Origin: an uncultured Clostridia bacterium
Lineage (GTDB): Bacteria > Bacillota > Clostridia > Oscillospirales > Oscillospiraceae
Direction: 5' to 3'
DNA: 11,447 bases
Assembly (NCBI GenBank): GCA_946405655.1
Contig: CAMJHX010000025.1
Span: forward strand, 1 to 11,447
Both the position numbers and the translations under genes were made by a program. The notes beneath the pieces were generated by a model. The model saw only the letters and a program-made list of their open reading frames with translations. It was not told where the DNA came from and did not search any database. Below are positions 1 to 7,301 of this stretch, piece by piece; position 1 is the stretch's first letter; each line of letters starts with the position of its first letter.

Positions 1-676
1 GGTTCACGTCGTACACGACGAAGCAGCGCGTGATGCTCAGGAAGATGCACTGCACGAAGGAGGAGCGCATCAGAGGAATGGTGACGTTGCGCATGGCCTG
101 CGCGGGGGTGCAGCCGTCGATCATGGCGGCTTCCTTCACGTCGGGGGAGACGCTCATGAAGCCGGCCACATAAATGAGCATCATGTAGCCTGCGTACTGC
201 CAGACCGATACGAAGATCAGGCAGAAGAGCGCGCCGTTCGGCGTGGAGAGCAGAGACGTGGAGTTGAAGATCGCGACGAATGCGCGGTTGAACACGAACT
301 TCCAAACGTAGCCGAGGACGATGCCGCCGATGAGGTTCGGGACAAAGAAGCCGGCGCGGAAGAAGTTCTGGCCCTTGATGCCGCTGGTCACGAGATAGGC
401 CAGCGCAAAGGCGACGATGTTGATGAGGATGACGGCGAACACCGAGTAGACAACGGTGCGGCCCATGGCCTGCCAGTAGGTCGTATCCTTGAACGCCGCG
501 GCGAAGTTCGCAAAGCCGACGAAGGGCTTCGACGCGCTCACGCCGTCCCAGCTGGTCAGCGTGAGATAGAGACCGTAGATAAACGGTACCGCCACAACGC
601 ACAAAAACAGAGCCGTTCCAACGCCGCCAAACATCAGATACTGTTTGATTTTGTAGGACAGGGTGTTTTGCTTCAT
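1..676 (-). CDS. CUT1-family sugar ABC transporter permease, MalF/UgpA type (partial, C-terminus outside window)
   Basis: This is an inner-membrane permease subunit that would form the sugar channel with a second permease, an ATPase and the binding protein encoded upstream. The frame is open from the ATG (complement of 674-676) to the window edge, giving 225 residues of a family usually about 290-310 long. Hydrophobic segments are visible at about residues 14-36, 70-95, 105-127 and 145-170. The ATPase-docking EAA loop begins at E182 (EAAMIDG, then a hydrophobic IPL end), which is diagnostic of MalF/MalG-type permeases. A GGAAGGT ribosome binding site (683-689) supports the start. It lies 142 bp downstream of the binding-protein gene on the same strand, separated by a strong hairpin. 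The partner permease is probably further left. Substrate specificity is inferred from the neighbouring alpha-galactosidase and Leloir genes, not from the permease itself. Confidence 0.93.
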   Translation of the reverse strand, partial: MKQNTLSYKIKQYLMFGGVGTALFLCVVAVPFIYGLYLTLTSWDGVSASKPFVGFANFAAAFKDTTYWQAMGRTVVYSVFAVILINIVAFALAYLVTSGIKGQNFFRAGFFVPNLIGGIVLGYVWKFVFNRAFVAIFNSTSLLSTPNGALFCLIFVSVWQYAGYMMLIYVAGFMSVSPDVKEAAMIDGCTPAQAMRNVTIPLMRSSFVQCIFLSITRCFVVYDVN

Positions 677-762
677 CAGATTACCTTCCAATCTGCCGTT
701 TGGTTTCTCCTCTTGAGGGGCATTCTGCACCGCGCAACGGCATCGCGGAACAGAATACAAAT

Positions 763-794
763 ACCCGGGTATGCGGGTATCCGCATACCCGGGT
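763..794 (-). terminator. Intercistronic hairpin between binding protein and permease genes (attenuator or mRNA stabiliser)
   Basis: A perfect inverted repeat has 14-bp arms (ACCCGGGTATGCGG and its complement) around a 4-nt loop, 24 nt past the binding-protein stop codon. Read on the minus strand it is followed by ATTTGTATTC, which is U-rich but has no long U-run. It is therefore more likely a partial terminator or a 3'-end-protecting structure than a full stop. Such a hairpin between the binding-protein and permease genes is a known way to make much more binding protein than membrane subunit, as with the REP sequences between malE and malF. The role here is inferred. Confidence 0.65.
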
Positions 795-818
795 CAGTGG
801 GTGGATTACGTACGGTGC

Positions 819-2102
819 TTAGTGAGCGCCAACCTCAGCGGTGGCCCAGTAAGCGGTGACCTCATCGGCGAAGCCGGCGCGGTCGATCTGACCGGCCAGG
901 TACTTCTGGAAGGAAGCGCCGACCTTGGCATAGTGATCGTCGGGCAGGTAGTTGTAGTTGCCAACCAGCTTGCCGGCGTCAGCGAAGCCCTTGACGGAAG
1001 CGCCGAGGGGATCGCTCACCTCGAGGGTGATGTTGGAGAACGCGGGAACGAGCGCGCACTCGTTGACGAGGAAGTCCTGACCCTCTTCGTCATAGACGAG
1101 CCAGTTCAGGAAGTCCTTGGCCATCTGCTGCTGCTCCTCGGAGACGGAGTTGTCGACGTAGAAGTACTTGGAGCCGCCGCCGACGAGCATCTCGTTGTAG
1201 TCGCCCAGATCAGAGGGAACCGCCATCATGCCGATGTTCTCGGTGTAGTTGGTGTCAACCATGTTGGACCAGTCCCAGTTGCCGCCGAACTTGAAGCACA
1301 GATCGCCTTCGGCCAGCATCATTTCCATGACCTCACGCTCCGCGGAGATCGGAGCGTCCTTCGCGTAGTTGTACTCCTTCAGGAGATCGAAGGTGTCCAT
1401 CAGAGCGTTGAAGACGGGATCGTCCGCGAGCTTGACGGAGCCGTCCTTGATGCCGGCGATGAAGGCATCGGGATCCTGCTGCATCTCGTAGACTTCAGCG
1501 AAGTAGTGTGCGCCGAGGGACCAGTCTTCCTTCTGCAGACCAACAGGCAGCTCCATGCCGCCGGCAGCGATGTCCTCGAGCAGGGCCTTGAGATCAGCGG
1601 TGGTCTTGATGGTGGTGGGGTCGAAGTCCTTGCCGGTGGCTTCCTTGATGGCGTCGCCGTTGTAGAGGAGGCCGCGGGCCTCAACACAGACGGGGAAGCC
1701 GAGAACCTTGCCGTCAACAGAGATCGCCTGCGTGGTGTCGCCAACCCACTGCTCGCCGCTCAGATCAACAGCATGCTCAGGACCGAGGGAGTAGATGTCC
1801 TTCGCATCAACCATGGCGAGGGCATAGGGCTCGTTGGAGGCATAACGGGTGGACATGTGCGCCGCAACCGTGTCGCTGGAGTAGTAAACCTCAACGGGGA
1901 TGCCCTTCTCCTCGGAGTAACGGGCTGCCATTTCTTCCATCTGGCTCTGGATCTCCATCTTGGAGTTGAAGATGGTGAGACCGTCGCCGCTGGGGGCGGC
2001 TGCGTCGCCGCCGGCGCTTCCGCTGGCGTTGTCCTTGCTGCCGCAGGCGGCGAGCGCGAAGACCATCACGAGAGCGAGAAGCAATGCGAGTGTTCTTTTC
2101 AT
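819..2102 (-). CDS. Extracellular sugar-binding lipoprotein of ABC transporter (SBP family 1)
   Basis: This 427-residue substrate-binding protein captures sugar outside the cell and delivers it to the permease encoded next. The N-terminus is a classic lipoprotein signal: K2-R3, a hydrophobic core at residues 5-19, and the lipobox L17-A18-A19-C20, so C20 would be lipidated. A low-complexity Ser/Gly/Ala/Asp linker follows (about residues 21-40), and then the solute-binding fold, which starts with TIFNSKMEIQ. Near the C-terminus, DFLNWLVYDEEGQDFL resembles the conserved helix of family 1 binding proteins. The length is normal. An AGAAAGGAAG ribosome binding site sits just before the ATG. The gene is first in a minus-strand operon and diverges from the LacI regulator. 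The ligand is probably an alpha-galactoside (raffinose, melibiose or stachyose), judged from the GH36-galK-galT genes opposite; the sequence alone does not prove this. Confidence 0.93.
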   Translation of the reverse strand: MKRTLALLLALVMVFALAACGSKDNASGSAGGDAAAPSGDGLTIFNSKMEIQSQMEEMAARYSEEKGIPVEVYYSSDTVAAHMSTRYASNEPYALAMVDAKDIYSLGPEHAVDLSGEQWVGDTTQAISVDGKVLGFPVCVEARGLLYNGDAIKEATGKDFDPTTIKTTADLKALLEDIAAGGMELPVGLQKEDWSLGAHYFAEVYEMQQDPDAFIAGIKDGSVKLADDPVFNALMDTFDLLKEYNYAKDAPISAEREVMEMMLAEGDLCFKFGGNWDWSNMVDTNYTENIGMMAVPSDLGDYNEMLVGGGSKYFYVDNSVSEEQQQMAKDFLNWLVYDEEGQDFLVNECALVPAFSNITLEVSDPLGASVKGFADAGKLVGNYNYLPDDHYAKVGASFQKYLAGQIDRAGFADEVTAYWATAEVGAH

Positions 2103-2195
2103 GGATTACTTCCTTTCTGTCATTCACAGATTCCTGATTTTGGTGCTGGCTTTCCGCGGTTTCGCGCTTTGGCTGGCGACTGCCTCGGCGCGGCC

Positions 2196-2209
2196 GTGAA
2201 TCGTTTCAC
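2196..2209. promoter_or_regulatory. Candidate LacI-family operator in the transporter promoter
   Basis: GTGAATCGTTTCAC has 5-bp inverted arms (GTGAA/TTCAC) around a central CG, the layout typical of LacI-family operators. Only the pair flanking the central CG breaks perfect symmetry. It lies just downstream of the predicted start of the minus-strand transporter transcript, where a bound repressor would block transcription. The obvious ligand is the LacI-family regulator encoded at 2453-3442. It does not fit the 14-bp catabolite-repression (cre) consensus in register, so a local pathway repressor is favoured over CcpA. No second exact copy was found elsewhere in the window. Confidence 0.6.
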
Positions 2210-2223
2210 ACCTCGTACCACTA

Positions 2224-2252
2224 AAATTAACATATCGGTACCAAAGTGTCAA
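2224..2252 (-). promoter_or_regulatory. Predicted promoter of the sugar transporter operon
   Basis: On the minus strand a perfect -35 hexamer, TTGACA (2252 to 2247), is followed after 17 bp by a weak -10, TAATTT (2229 to 2224); a 16-bp spacing would give TTAATT. Both -10 versions match the consensus at only three of six positions, which suits a regulated promoter. Transcription would start near 2216-2218, leaving a leader of about 115 nt that includes the palindrome at 2196-2209. Confidence 0.55.
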
Positions 2253-2382
2253 CACCATGCCTGTTTTTGCTGCGTCAATTTCTTAACTTTTGTGAATTCT
2301 GCACATTTTACCTGCAGTTTTTTATACATTGAGATTCATCACAGAGAATGCCGTGTGTATCAAAACTGCGTGAAGATTCCCA

Positions 2383-2411
2383 TTTACAAGCACCCTGTTT
2401 TTCGGTATAAT
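2383..2411 (+). promoter_or_regulatory. Predicted sigma-A promoter for the LacI regulator and downstream genes
   Basis: TTTACA (2383-2388), a 17-bp spacer and a perfect TATAAT (2406-2411) form a near-consensus housekeeping promoter. Transcription would start near 2418-2420, about 33 nt before the regulator ATG. An AAAGGAGGG ribosome binding site (2438-2446) lies 6 nt before that ATG. No equally good promoter was seen before the alpha-galactosidase, so this one may also drive the catabolic genes. Confidence 0.75.
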
Positions 2412-2452
2412 TTTTTAAGCTACAGAACTGTCGTTTCAAAGGAGGGAGCAGC

Positions 2453-3442
2453 ATGCGCCGCACCGACGCGCCGCCTACCATGAAGGACGTCGCCCGCGAG
2501 GCCGGCGTCTCGCTCGGCACGGTCTCGAAGGTCATCAACGGCATCCCCGTCGGCGAGAGCTATCGCTGCCGCGTGGAGCAGGCGATCCAGGACCTCGGCT
2601 ACCACGTGAACACCTATGCCCGCGGCCTCAAGACGAACAAGACCAACTGCGTCGCGCTCGTCATGCCGTCGCTGCGCCATCCCTTTTTCGCGCATCTGAC
2701 GGACGAGCTCACCGCCTGCCTCATGCGCCGGGGCTACCGCAGCCTCCTGATGATCACGGACTTTGATCCCGAGGCGGAGCAGAAGTGCTTCGACATGGTG
2801 CGCCAGAACAAGGCCGACGGCGTCATCGCCCTGACCTACAGCCCCGATCTCGAGGCGGACGACTCGCTCCCGATCGTCACGATCGACCGGCATTTGAATT
2901 ACAGCGTGCCCTGCGTCTCGTCGGACAACTATGCCGGCGGTGAGCTCGCGGCGGAAAAGCTCCTCTCCCTCGGCTGCAAAAAGCTCCTCTTCGTGCGTAT
3001 CGGCCCGGAGATCCGGGGCGAGGCGGACCGCCGCGGCGAGGGCTTTGAGCACAAGTGCCGCGCGCTCGGCGCGGACTATACGCGCCTGATCCTCCGCGAC
3101 TGGGAGACCGAGGCGCCGATCTATCGCTTTCTCGACCAGCATCTGCAGGGCGGCGTGCCGGAGTTCGACGGCATCTTCTGCAATACGGACGATCTCGCCG
3201 CCCGCGTGATCGCGTTTCTCCGCGCCCGCGGGGTGGACATCCCCGGGCAGGTGCAGGTCATCGGCTATGACGGCATCGCCGATTACGCCACCGGGCGCTA
3301 TGCCTGCTCCACGATCGAGCAGCCCATCGCACAGATGGCGGAGACGGCGGTCGAGATCCTGCTCGATGCCGACCGCGTCTTCTCCGGCGAGCGCTGCGCC
3401 CTGCCCATCCGCTACATTCCCGCCGAAACCACGCGGGATTGA
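2453..3442 (+). CDS. LacI-family transcriptional regulator, probably of alpha-galactoside utilisation
   Basis: This is a 329-residue DNA-binding sugar-responsive regulator of normal LacI-family length. Residues 9-30 form the helix-turn-helix (TMKDVAREAGVS then LGTVSKVIN), with recognition-helix specificity residues L21 and G22. The hinge helix follows (YARGLKT, with the minor-groove leucine L59). The rest is a periplasmic-binding-protein-like effector domain, starting about residue 65 (CVALVMPSL) and including VIGYDGIADY. The first ATG is preferred over the internal M10 because of the strong AAAGGAGGG ribosome binding site 6 nt upstream. It diverges from the transporter and precedes aga-galK-galT, so it most likely represses the transporter via the palindrome at 2196-2209, with an alpha-galactoside or galactose as inducer. 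The effector and the sign of regulation are inferred. Confidence 0.93.
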   Translation: MRRTDAPPTMKDVAREAGVSLGTVSKVINGIPVGESYRCRVEQAIQDLGYHVNTYARGLKTNKTNCVALVMPSLRHPFFAHLTDELTACLMRRGYRSLLMITDFDPEAEQKCFDMVRQNKADGVIALTYSPDLEADDSLPIVTIDRHLNYSVPCVSSDNYAGGELAAEKLLSLGCKKLLFVRIGPEIRGEADRRGEGFEHKCRALGADYTRLILRDWETEAPIYRFLDQHLQGGVPEFDGIFCNTDDLAARVIAFLRARGVDIPGQVQVIGYDGIADYATGRYACSTIEQPIAQMAETAVEILLDADRVFSGERCALPIRYIPAETTRD

Positions 3443-3475
3443 CCTTTCCAAACCCCGTCCGGACTGAAACAGAAC

Positions 3476-3624
3476 TGTAGGGGCGACCTGCGGTCGCCCG
3501 CGCGGTGGGAGAATTCGAGAGTGCCGGTTTTCGGCGAATCCGCACCGTGTTCTGTAGGGCGGCCACCTGTGGGCCGCCGCAATCTCAGGCGGGGCGACGG
3601 CGGGGCACAGGTCCCCGCCCTACG
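3476..3624. repeat. Palindromic intergenic repeat element with three GC-rich hairpins
   Basis: The 220-bp gap between the regulator and the alpha-galactosidase is mostly one palindrome-rich element. GTAGGG at its left end (3477-3482) is mirrored by CCCTAC at its right end (3618-3623) and repeated in the middle (3554-3559). Three strong hairpins are visible: GGGCGACC/GGTCGCCC with a 3-nt loop (3481-3499), GGCGGCC/GGCCGCC with a 7-nt loop (3558-3578), and GGCGGGG/CCCCGCC with a 7-nt loop (3599-3619). A small GCCG/CGGC hairpin lies at 3523-3535. No protein is encoded. It resembles MITE-like or REP-like repeats that are widespread in gut Clostridia; that identification comes from memory and is unverified. 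In RNA the hairpins could reduce read-through or protect transcript ends. Confidence 0.75.
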
Positions 3625-3662
3625 ACCCAATCAGTGTATTATCATAAGGAGTATCTCCACCC

Positions 3663-5867
3663 ATGAGCATTCATTTCGACGACTCCGCCCGTGTGTTTAC
3701 CCTGCGCACGGCGTCTACATCCTATCAAATGCAGATCGACGAGCTCGGCTGCCTGCGCCATCTCTATTACGGGCGCGATATCGGGCTGCAGGATCTGCGC
3801 CATCTCCACCGGTTTTATGATCTCGGCTTCTCCGGCAACCATTATGAGCACCGCCTCGAGCGCGCGCCGAGCCCGGATACGATTCCGCAGGAATACGCCT
3901 CCTCCGGCGCGGGGGATTACCGCGTGCCCGCCGTCGTCGCGGTCACGCCGAGCGGTCACCGCGGCACGGACTGGCGCTATGTCTCGCACGAGATCAAGGC
4001 GGGGAAATATGCCCTCGCGGGTCTGCCGTCCGCCTGTGACAACGGCGGCGAGTGCGAGACGATCACCCTCACGCTCCGCGACGCTGCGAGCGGTCTGACG
4101 CTCCGGCTGCACTACGGCGTGTTTGCCGATCTGGACGTCATCACCCGCGCCGCCGAGGTGCAAAATGATGGGGAATCGCCCGTCACGCTCGAAAAGGCGG
4201 CGTCCGCATGTCTCGATCTCCCGTTCGGCGATTGGGATCTCCTGCATTTTCACGGCCGCCACTGCCTCGAGCGCCAGCCGGAGCGGCTGAAGCTGCCGCA
4301 TGCGGTCGTCACCGTCGGCTCCGAGCGCGGCATGTCCAGCCATCAGCACAATCCCTTCGTCATCCTCTGCGATCACGCAGCCACCGAGGACGCGGGCGAC
4401 TGCTATGGGATCATGCTGGCCTATTCCGGCAGCTTCCGCTGTGAGATCGAGCGCAGCCAGACCGACGCGGTGCGCGTCGTCATGGGCGTGAGCCCGCTCG
4501 ATTTTTCGTGGACGCTGCAGCCGGGGGAGACCTTCACCGCCCCGGAGGTGCTTTTATCCTATGCCGAGGGTCTCACGAAGCTCAGTCAGCAGTATCACCG
4601 CTTCCTGCGGCGCAATATCTGCCGCGGCAAATTTGCGCATGCGCGCCGCCCCGTGCTCGTCAACAGCTGGGAGGCCGCCTACTTTGATATCAGCGCCGAC
4701 CGCCTGATCGCCCTCGCGCGCGAGGCGAAGGACATCGGCGCGGAGCTCTTCGTGCTCGATGACGGCTGGTTCCGCGGCAGAACGGACGACAACGCCGGGC
4801 TCGGCGACTGGTTTGAGAACCGCGAGAAGCTCCCGCTCGGCCTCGGCGATCTGATCGGGCGCATCACCGCCCTCGGTCTGCAGTTCGGCATCTGGATCGA
4901 GCCCGAGATGGTGAACGAAAATTCCGATCTCTACCGCGCGCACCCGGACTGGGCGCTCACCGTGCCCGGCAGGGCGCCGATCATGGCGCGCAACCAGCTC
5001 GTGCTGGATATGTCCCGCGCCGATGTGCGCGATTATCTCTTCGACACGCTCTCCGCGCTCCTGCGCGAGCACGATATTTCCTATGTCAAATGGGACATGA
5101 ACCGCTCCCTCTCGGACGTCTATTCCCATGCCCTCCCCGCCGCGCGGCAGGGCGAGGTGCTGCACCGCTATGTCCTCGGCGTGTATGATCTGCTCGAGCG
5201 GCTCACCTCCGCCTTCCCGGACGTGCTCTTCGAGGGCTGCGCCGGCGGCGGCGGACGGTTCGACGCCGGAATGCTCTGTTATGTGCCGCAGATCTGGCTC
5301 TCGGACGATACCGATCCGATCGAGCGGCTGAAGATCCAGCGCGGCACCTCCTTCGGCTATCCGATGAGCGCCATGGGCGCGCACGTCTCCGCCTCGCCCA
5401 ACCACCAGACCGGGCGCACCACGCCGCTCGAAACCCGCGCGATCGTCGCCATGGCGGGCGCGTTCGGCTATGAGCTCGATCTCACGAAGCTGTCCGCCGA
5501 GGAGAAGGACGCCATCCGCGCGCAGATCCGCCGCTTCCGCGCGGACGAGGACGTGGCGCAAAACGGGCTCTACTACCGGCTCACGGACGAGACGAACACC
5601 TGGTTCACTGCCTGGCAGACGGTGAGTGAGGACAAGAGCCGCAGCATCGTGAGCATCGTCGTGCAGAACGTCGAGCCGTTCAAGTCCGCGCCGCATCTGC
5701 GCCTCAAGGGGCTGGATCCCGACGCGCTGTATGAAATTGAGGAAGAAAACATCGCGGTCTCCGGCGCGGCGCTGATGCATGCGGGATACACCTTCCAACG
5801 CATGCTCGGCGATTATCCCGCCGCGCAGCTGCATCTGACCGGAAAGAAAGAAGGGGAGAGCGCATGA
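3663..5867 (+). CDS. aga: Cytoplasmic alpha-galactosidase, glycoside hydrolase family 36
   Basis: This enzyme hydrolyses terminal alpha-1,6-linked galactose from melibiose, raffinose, stachyose and similar sugars. It has 734 residues, close to the usual 720-750 for bacterial GH36. An N-terminal beta-sandwich (about 1-325) is followed by the (beta/alpha)8 barrel with FVLDDGWF, GIWIEPEMV and YVKWDMNRS. D478 in KWDMNR is the nucleophile and D548 in WLSDDTD is the acid/base; these are the same residue numbers I recall for the Geobacillus AgaA enzyme. A C-terminal beta domain ends the protein. There is no signal peptide, so intact oligosaccharides must be imported first, matching the transporter at 1-2102. 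AAGGAG (3646-3651), 11 nt upstream, supports the start. The gene overlaps galK by 4 bp (ATGA), implying translational coupling. Confidence 0.95.
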   Translation: MSIHFDDSARVFTLRTASTSYQMQIDELGCLRHLYYGRDIGLQDLRHLHRFYDLGFSGNHYEHRLERAPSPDTIPQEYASSGAGDYRVPAVVAVTPSGHRGTDWRYVSHEIKAGKYALAGLPSACDNGGECETITLTLRDAASGLTLRLHYGVFADLDVITRAAEVQNDGESPVTLEKAASACLDLPFGDWDLLHFHGRHCLERQPERLKLPHAVVTVGSERGMSSHQHNPFVILCDHAATEDAGDCYGIMLAYSGSFRCEIERSQTDAVRVVMGVSPLDFSWTLQPGETFTAPEVLLSYAEGLTKLSQQYHRFLRRNICRGKFAHARRPVLVNSWEAAYFDISADRLIALAREAKDIGAELFVLDDGWFRGRTDDNAGLGDWFENREKLPLGLGDLIGRITALGLQFGIWIEPEMVNENSDLYRAHPDWALTVPGRAPIMARNQLVLDMSRADVRDYLFDTLSALLREHDISYVKWDMNRSLSDVYSHALPAARQGEVLHRYVLGVYDLLERLTSAFPDVLFEGCAGGGGRFDAGMLCYVPQIWLSDDTDPIERLKIQRGTSFGYPMSAMGAHVSASPNHQTGRTTPLETRAIVAMAGAFGYELDLTKLSAEEKDAIRAQIRRFRADEDVAQNGLYYRLTDETNTWFTAWQTVSEDKSRSIVSIVVQNVEPFKSAPHLRLKGLDPDALYEIEEENIAVSGAALMHAGYTFQRMLGDYPAAQLHLTGKKEGESA

Positions 5868-7150
5868 AGCTCCTGAACACCATTGCCTCCGGCGCGCTGG
5901 ACGAAAGTCTGCGCACGCTCTACGGCACGGCGGATCACGCGCGCGCCGAGCGCATCGCCGCGGCCTTTGCCGCGCGATATCCGGCGCATGCGGAGGAGGC
6001 CGCCCTCTTTTCCGCCCCCGGGCGCACGGAGATCGGCGGCAACCACACCGACCACCAGCACGGGCGCGTCCTCTGCGGCAGCGTCGATCTCGACATGCTC
6101 GCCTGCGCCGCGCCGAACGGCACCGATGAAATCCACGTCTTCTCCGAGGGCTACGGCGAGGTCTGTGTGGATTTAAAAGATCTGAATCCCGTCGAGTCGG
6201 AGAAGGATTCCACCGCCGCCCTCGTGCGCGGCGTTGCAGCTGGCGTCTCTGCGCTCGGATATGACATTTCGGGCTTCGACGCCTATGTCCATTCCGCCGT
6301 CCTCGCGGGCTCGGGGCTCTCGTCCTCGGCGGCCTTCGAGGTGCTCGTCGGCGTGATTCTCAATCGCTTTTTCTGCCGTGACGCGCTCGACGCGATCACG
6401 CTCGCGAAGATCTCGCAGATGGCGGAGCGTGATTATTACGGCAAGCCGTGCGGCCTCATGGATCAGATGGGCTCCGCCGTCGGCGGCGCGGTCGCGATCG
6501 ATTTTGAAGACCCCACAAATCCGATCGTCGCCCGCCCGGGCTATGACTTTGACGCCTCCCGCCACGCCCTCTGCATCATCGACACCGGCTCGTCCCATGA
6601 TGATCTCACGGACGATTATGCCGCCGTCGCCGCCGAGATGCGCGCCGTCGCCGCCGTCTTCGGCAAGACGGTGCTGCGCGAGGTGCCGGAGGAGCTCTTC
6701 CGAGAAAACATTGCCGCCGTGCGTCAGCAGTGCGGCGACCGCGCCGTCCTGCGCGCGAGACATTTCTACAGCGACGACCGCCGCGCGGCAGCCGAGGCGG
6801 ACGCCCTGCGCGAGGGCGATTTCGACCGTTTTCTTGCGCTCGTGAACGAATCCGGCCGCTCCTCGGTCTGCGATTTGCAGAACATCTGGTCGCCGAAGCA
6901 TCCTGACCGCCAGAGCGTGTCGCTCGCGCTCTCGATCGGGCGCGAGCTGCTCGGCGGGCGCGGCGCGATCCGCGTCCACGGCGGCGGCTTTGCCGGCACG
7001 GTGCAGGCGTTCGTGCCGGAGGATCTGCTCGAGGGCTTCCGCGCCGGCATCGAGGCCGTCTTCGGCGAAGGCAAATGCCACATCCTGCGCATCCGCCCGG
7101 TCGGCGGCTGTGCACTGGATGGATTGTATCGCACCATCCTGTCATCCTGA
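5864..7150 (+). CDS. galK: Galactokinase (GHMP kinase family), variant sugar-binding motif, C-terminus altered by a repeat
   Basis: This enzyme phosphorylates galactose at C1 with ATP, the first committed Leloir step. The 428 residues carry all GHMP signatures: motif 1 at about 52-67 (PGRTEIGGNHTDHQHG), the phosphate loop GSGLSSSA (149-156), the catalytic-base region GLMDQMGS with D200, and motif 3 GGGFAG (373-378). The canonical GRxNLIGEHTDY is changed: Asn60 replaces the glutamate that contacts sugar in characterised galactokinases, and His64 replaces Tyr. This looks like a subfamily trait, but it weakens certainty about the exact sugar. The neighbouring alpha-galactosidase and GalT still favour galactose. 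The ATG overlaps the aga stop (ATGA). The last codons and the TGA stop lie inside the left end of the repeat at 7140-7270, so the C-terminal tail was probably replaced by insertion; motif 3 is far upstream and intact. Confidence 0.92.
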   Translation: MKLLNTIASGALDESLRTLYGTADHARAERIAAAFAARYPAHAEEAALFSAPGRTEIGGNHTDHQHGRVLCGSVDLDMLACAAPNGTDEIHVFSEGYGEVCVDLKDLNPVESEKDSTAALVRGVAAGVSALGYDISGFDAYVHSAVLAGSGLSSSAAFEVLVGVILNRFFCRDALDAITLAKISQMAERDYYGKPCGLMDQMGSAVGGAVAIDFEDPTNPIVARPGYDFDASRHALCIIDTGSSHDDLTDDYAAVAAEMRAVAAVFGKTVLREVPEELFRENIAAVRQQCGDRAVLRARHFYSDDRRAAAEADALREGDFDRFLALVNESGRSSVCDLQNIWSPKHPDRQSVSLALSIGRELLGGRGAIRVHGGGFAGTVQAFVPEDLLEGFRAGIEAVFGEGKCHILRIRPVGGCALDGLYRTILSS

Positions 7151-7270
7151 GCGGAGCGCGTCAGCGCGCAGTCGAAGGATCTTGGCTGCGCAGAAAAAGA
7201 GAACATCATGCGTCTGTTCTGCTGCTCTGCCAAGATCCTTCGACTCCGCTTCGCTTCGCTCAGGATGACA
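7140..7270. repeat. MITE-like inverted-repeat element between galK and galT
   Basis: This 131-bp element has perfect 14-bp terminal inverted repeats (TGTCATCCTGAGCG at 7140-7153 and its complement at 7257-7270). A second perfect pair of 16 bp lies inside (GTCGAAGGATCTTGGC at 7171-7186 and its complement at 7229-7244). The central loop contains a 6-bp AGAACA/TGTTCT hairpin (7200-7220). It encodes no transposase and could fold as a long hairpin in DNA or RNA. Its left end supplies the galK stop codon (TGA 7148-7150). It matches the general form of small non-autonomous elements and a TGTCATCCTGAGCG-type repeat I recall from many gut bacteria; I could not verify this. No clear target-site duplication flanks it. 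Confidence 0.85.
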
Positions 7271-7301
7271 CAAACAATGAAAAATGGGGGAGAAGATAGA
7301 A

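Larger units (their letters stand above)
2103..2452. other. Divergent intergenic control region
   Basis: This 350-bp gap separates the transporter operon (minus) from the regulator and catabolic genes (plus). It contains no convincing gene. About 2210-2440 is clearly more AT-rich than the flanking coding DNA. It holds a TTGACA-type minus-strand promoter, a LacI-type palindrome at 2196-2209 and a near-consensus plus-strand promoter (2383-2411). A loose direct repeat, TCGTACCA (2213-2220) and CGGTACCA (2236-2243), starts 23 bp apart and flanks the minus-strand -10. It could be a second protein site, but this is weak. Confidence 0.8.

Noticed and set aside
2196..2209. Catabolite-repression (cre) site
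   Set aside because: It has a central CG and dyad symmetry, but the flanking bases are one position out of register with the TGWAANCGNTNWCA consensus, so a pathway LacI operator is the better reading.
771..2483. 570-codon plus-strand open frame across the binding-protein gene and promoter region
   Set aside because: It is antisense to a clear lipoprotein gene, runs through the AT-rich promoter region, has low-complexity Val/Gly/Leu-rich composition and lacks any recognisable domain. It is an artefact of GC-rich codon use.
3637..3642. TATTAT as a -10 box before the alpha-galactosidase
   Set aside because: There is no -35 at the right distance, and the implied start of transcription would fall inside the ribosome binding site at 3646-3651.
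7136..7274. Target-site duplication flanking the galK-galT element
   Set aside because: The bases outside the 14-bp terminal repeats do not form a convincing direct repeat, so the exact insertion boundary cannot be fixed from this sequence.
7284..7301. Upstream in-frame ATG for galT
   Set aside because: The GGGGGAG ribosome binding site overlaps this ATG and is spaced for the ATG at 7302; the six extra residues are not needed by the family.
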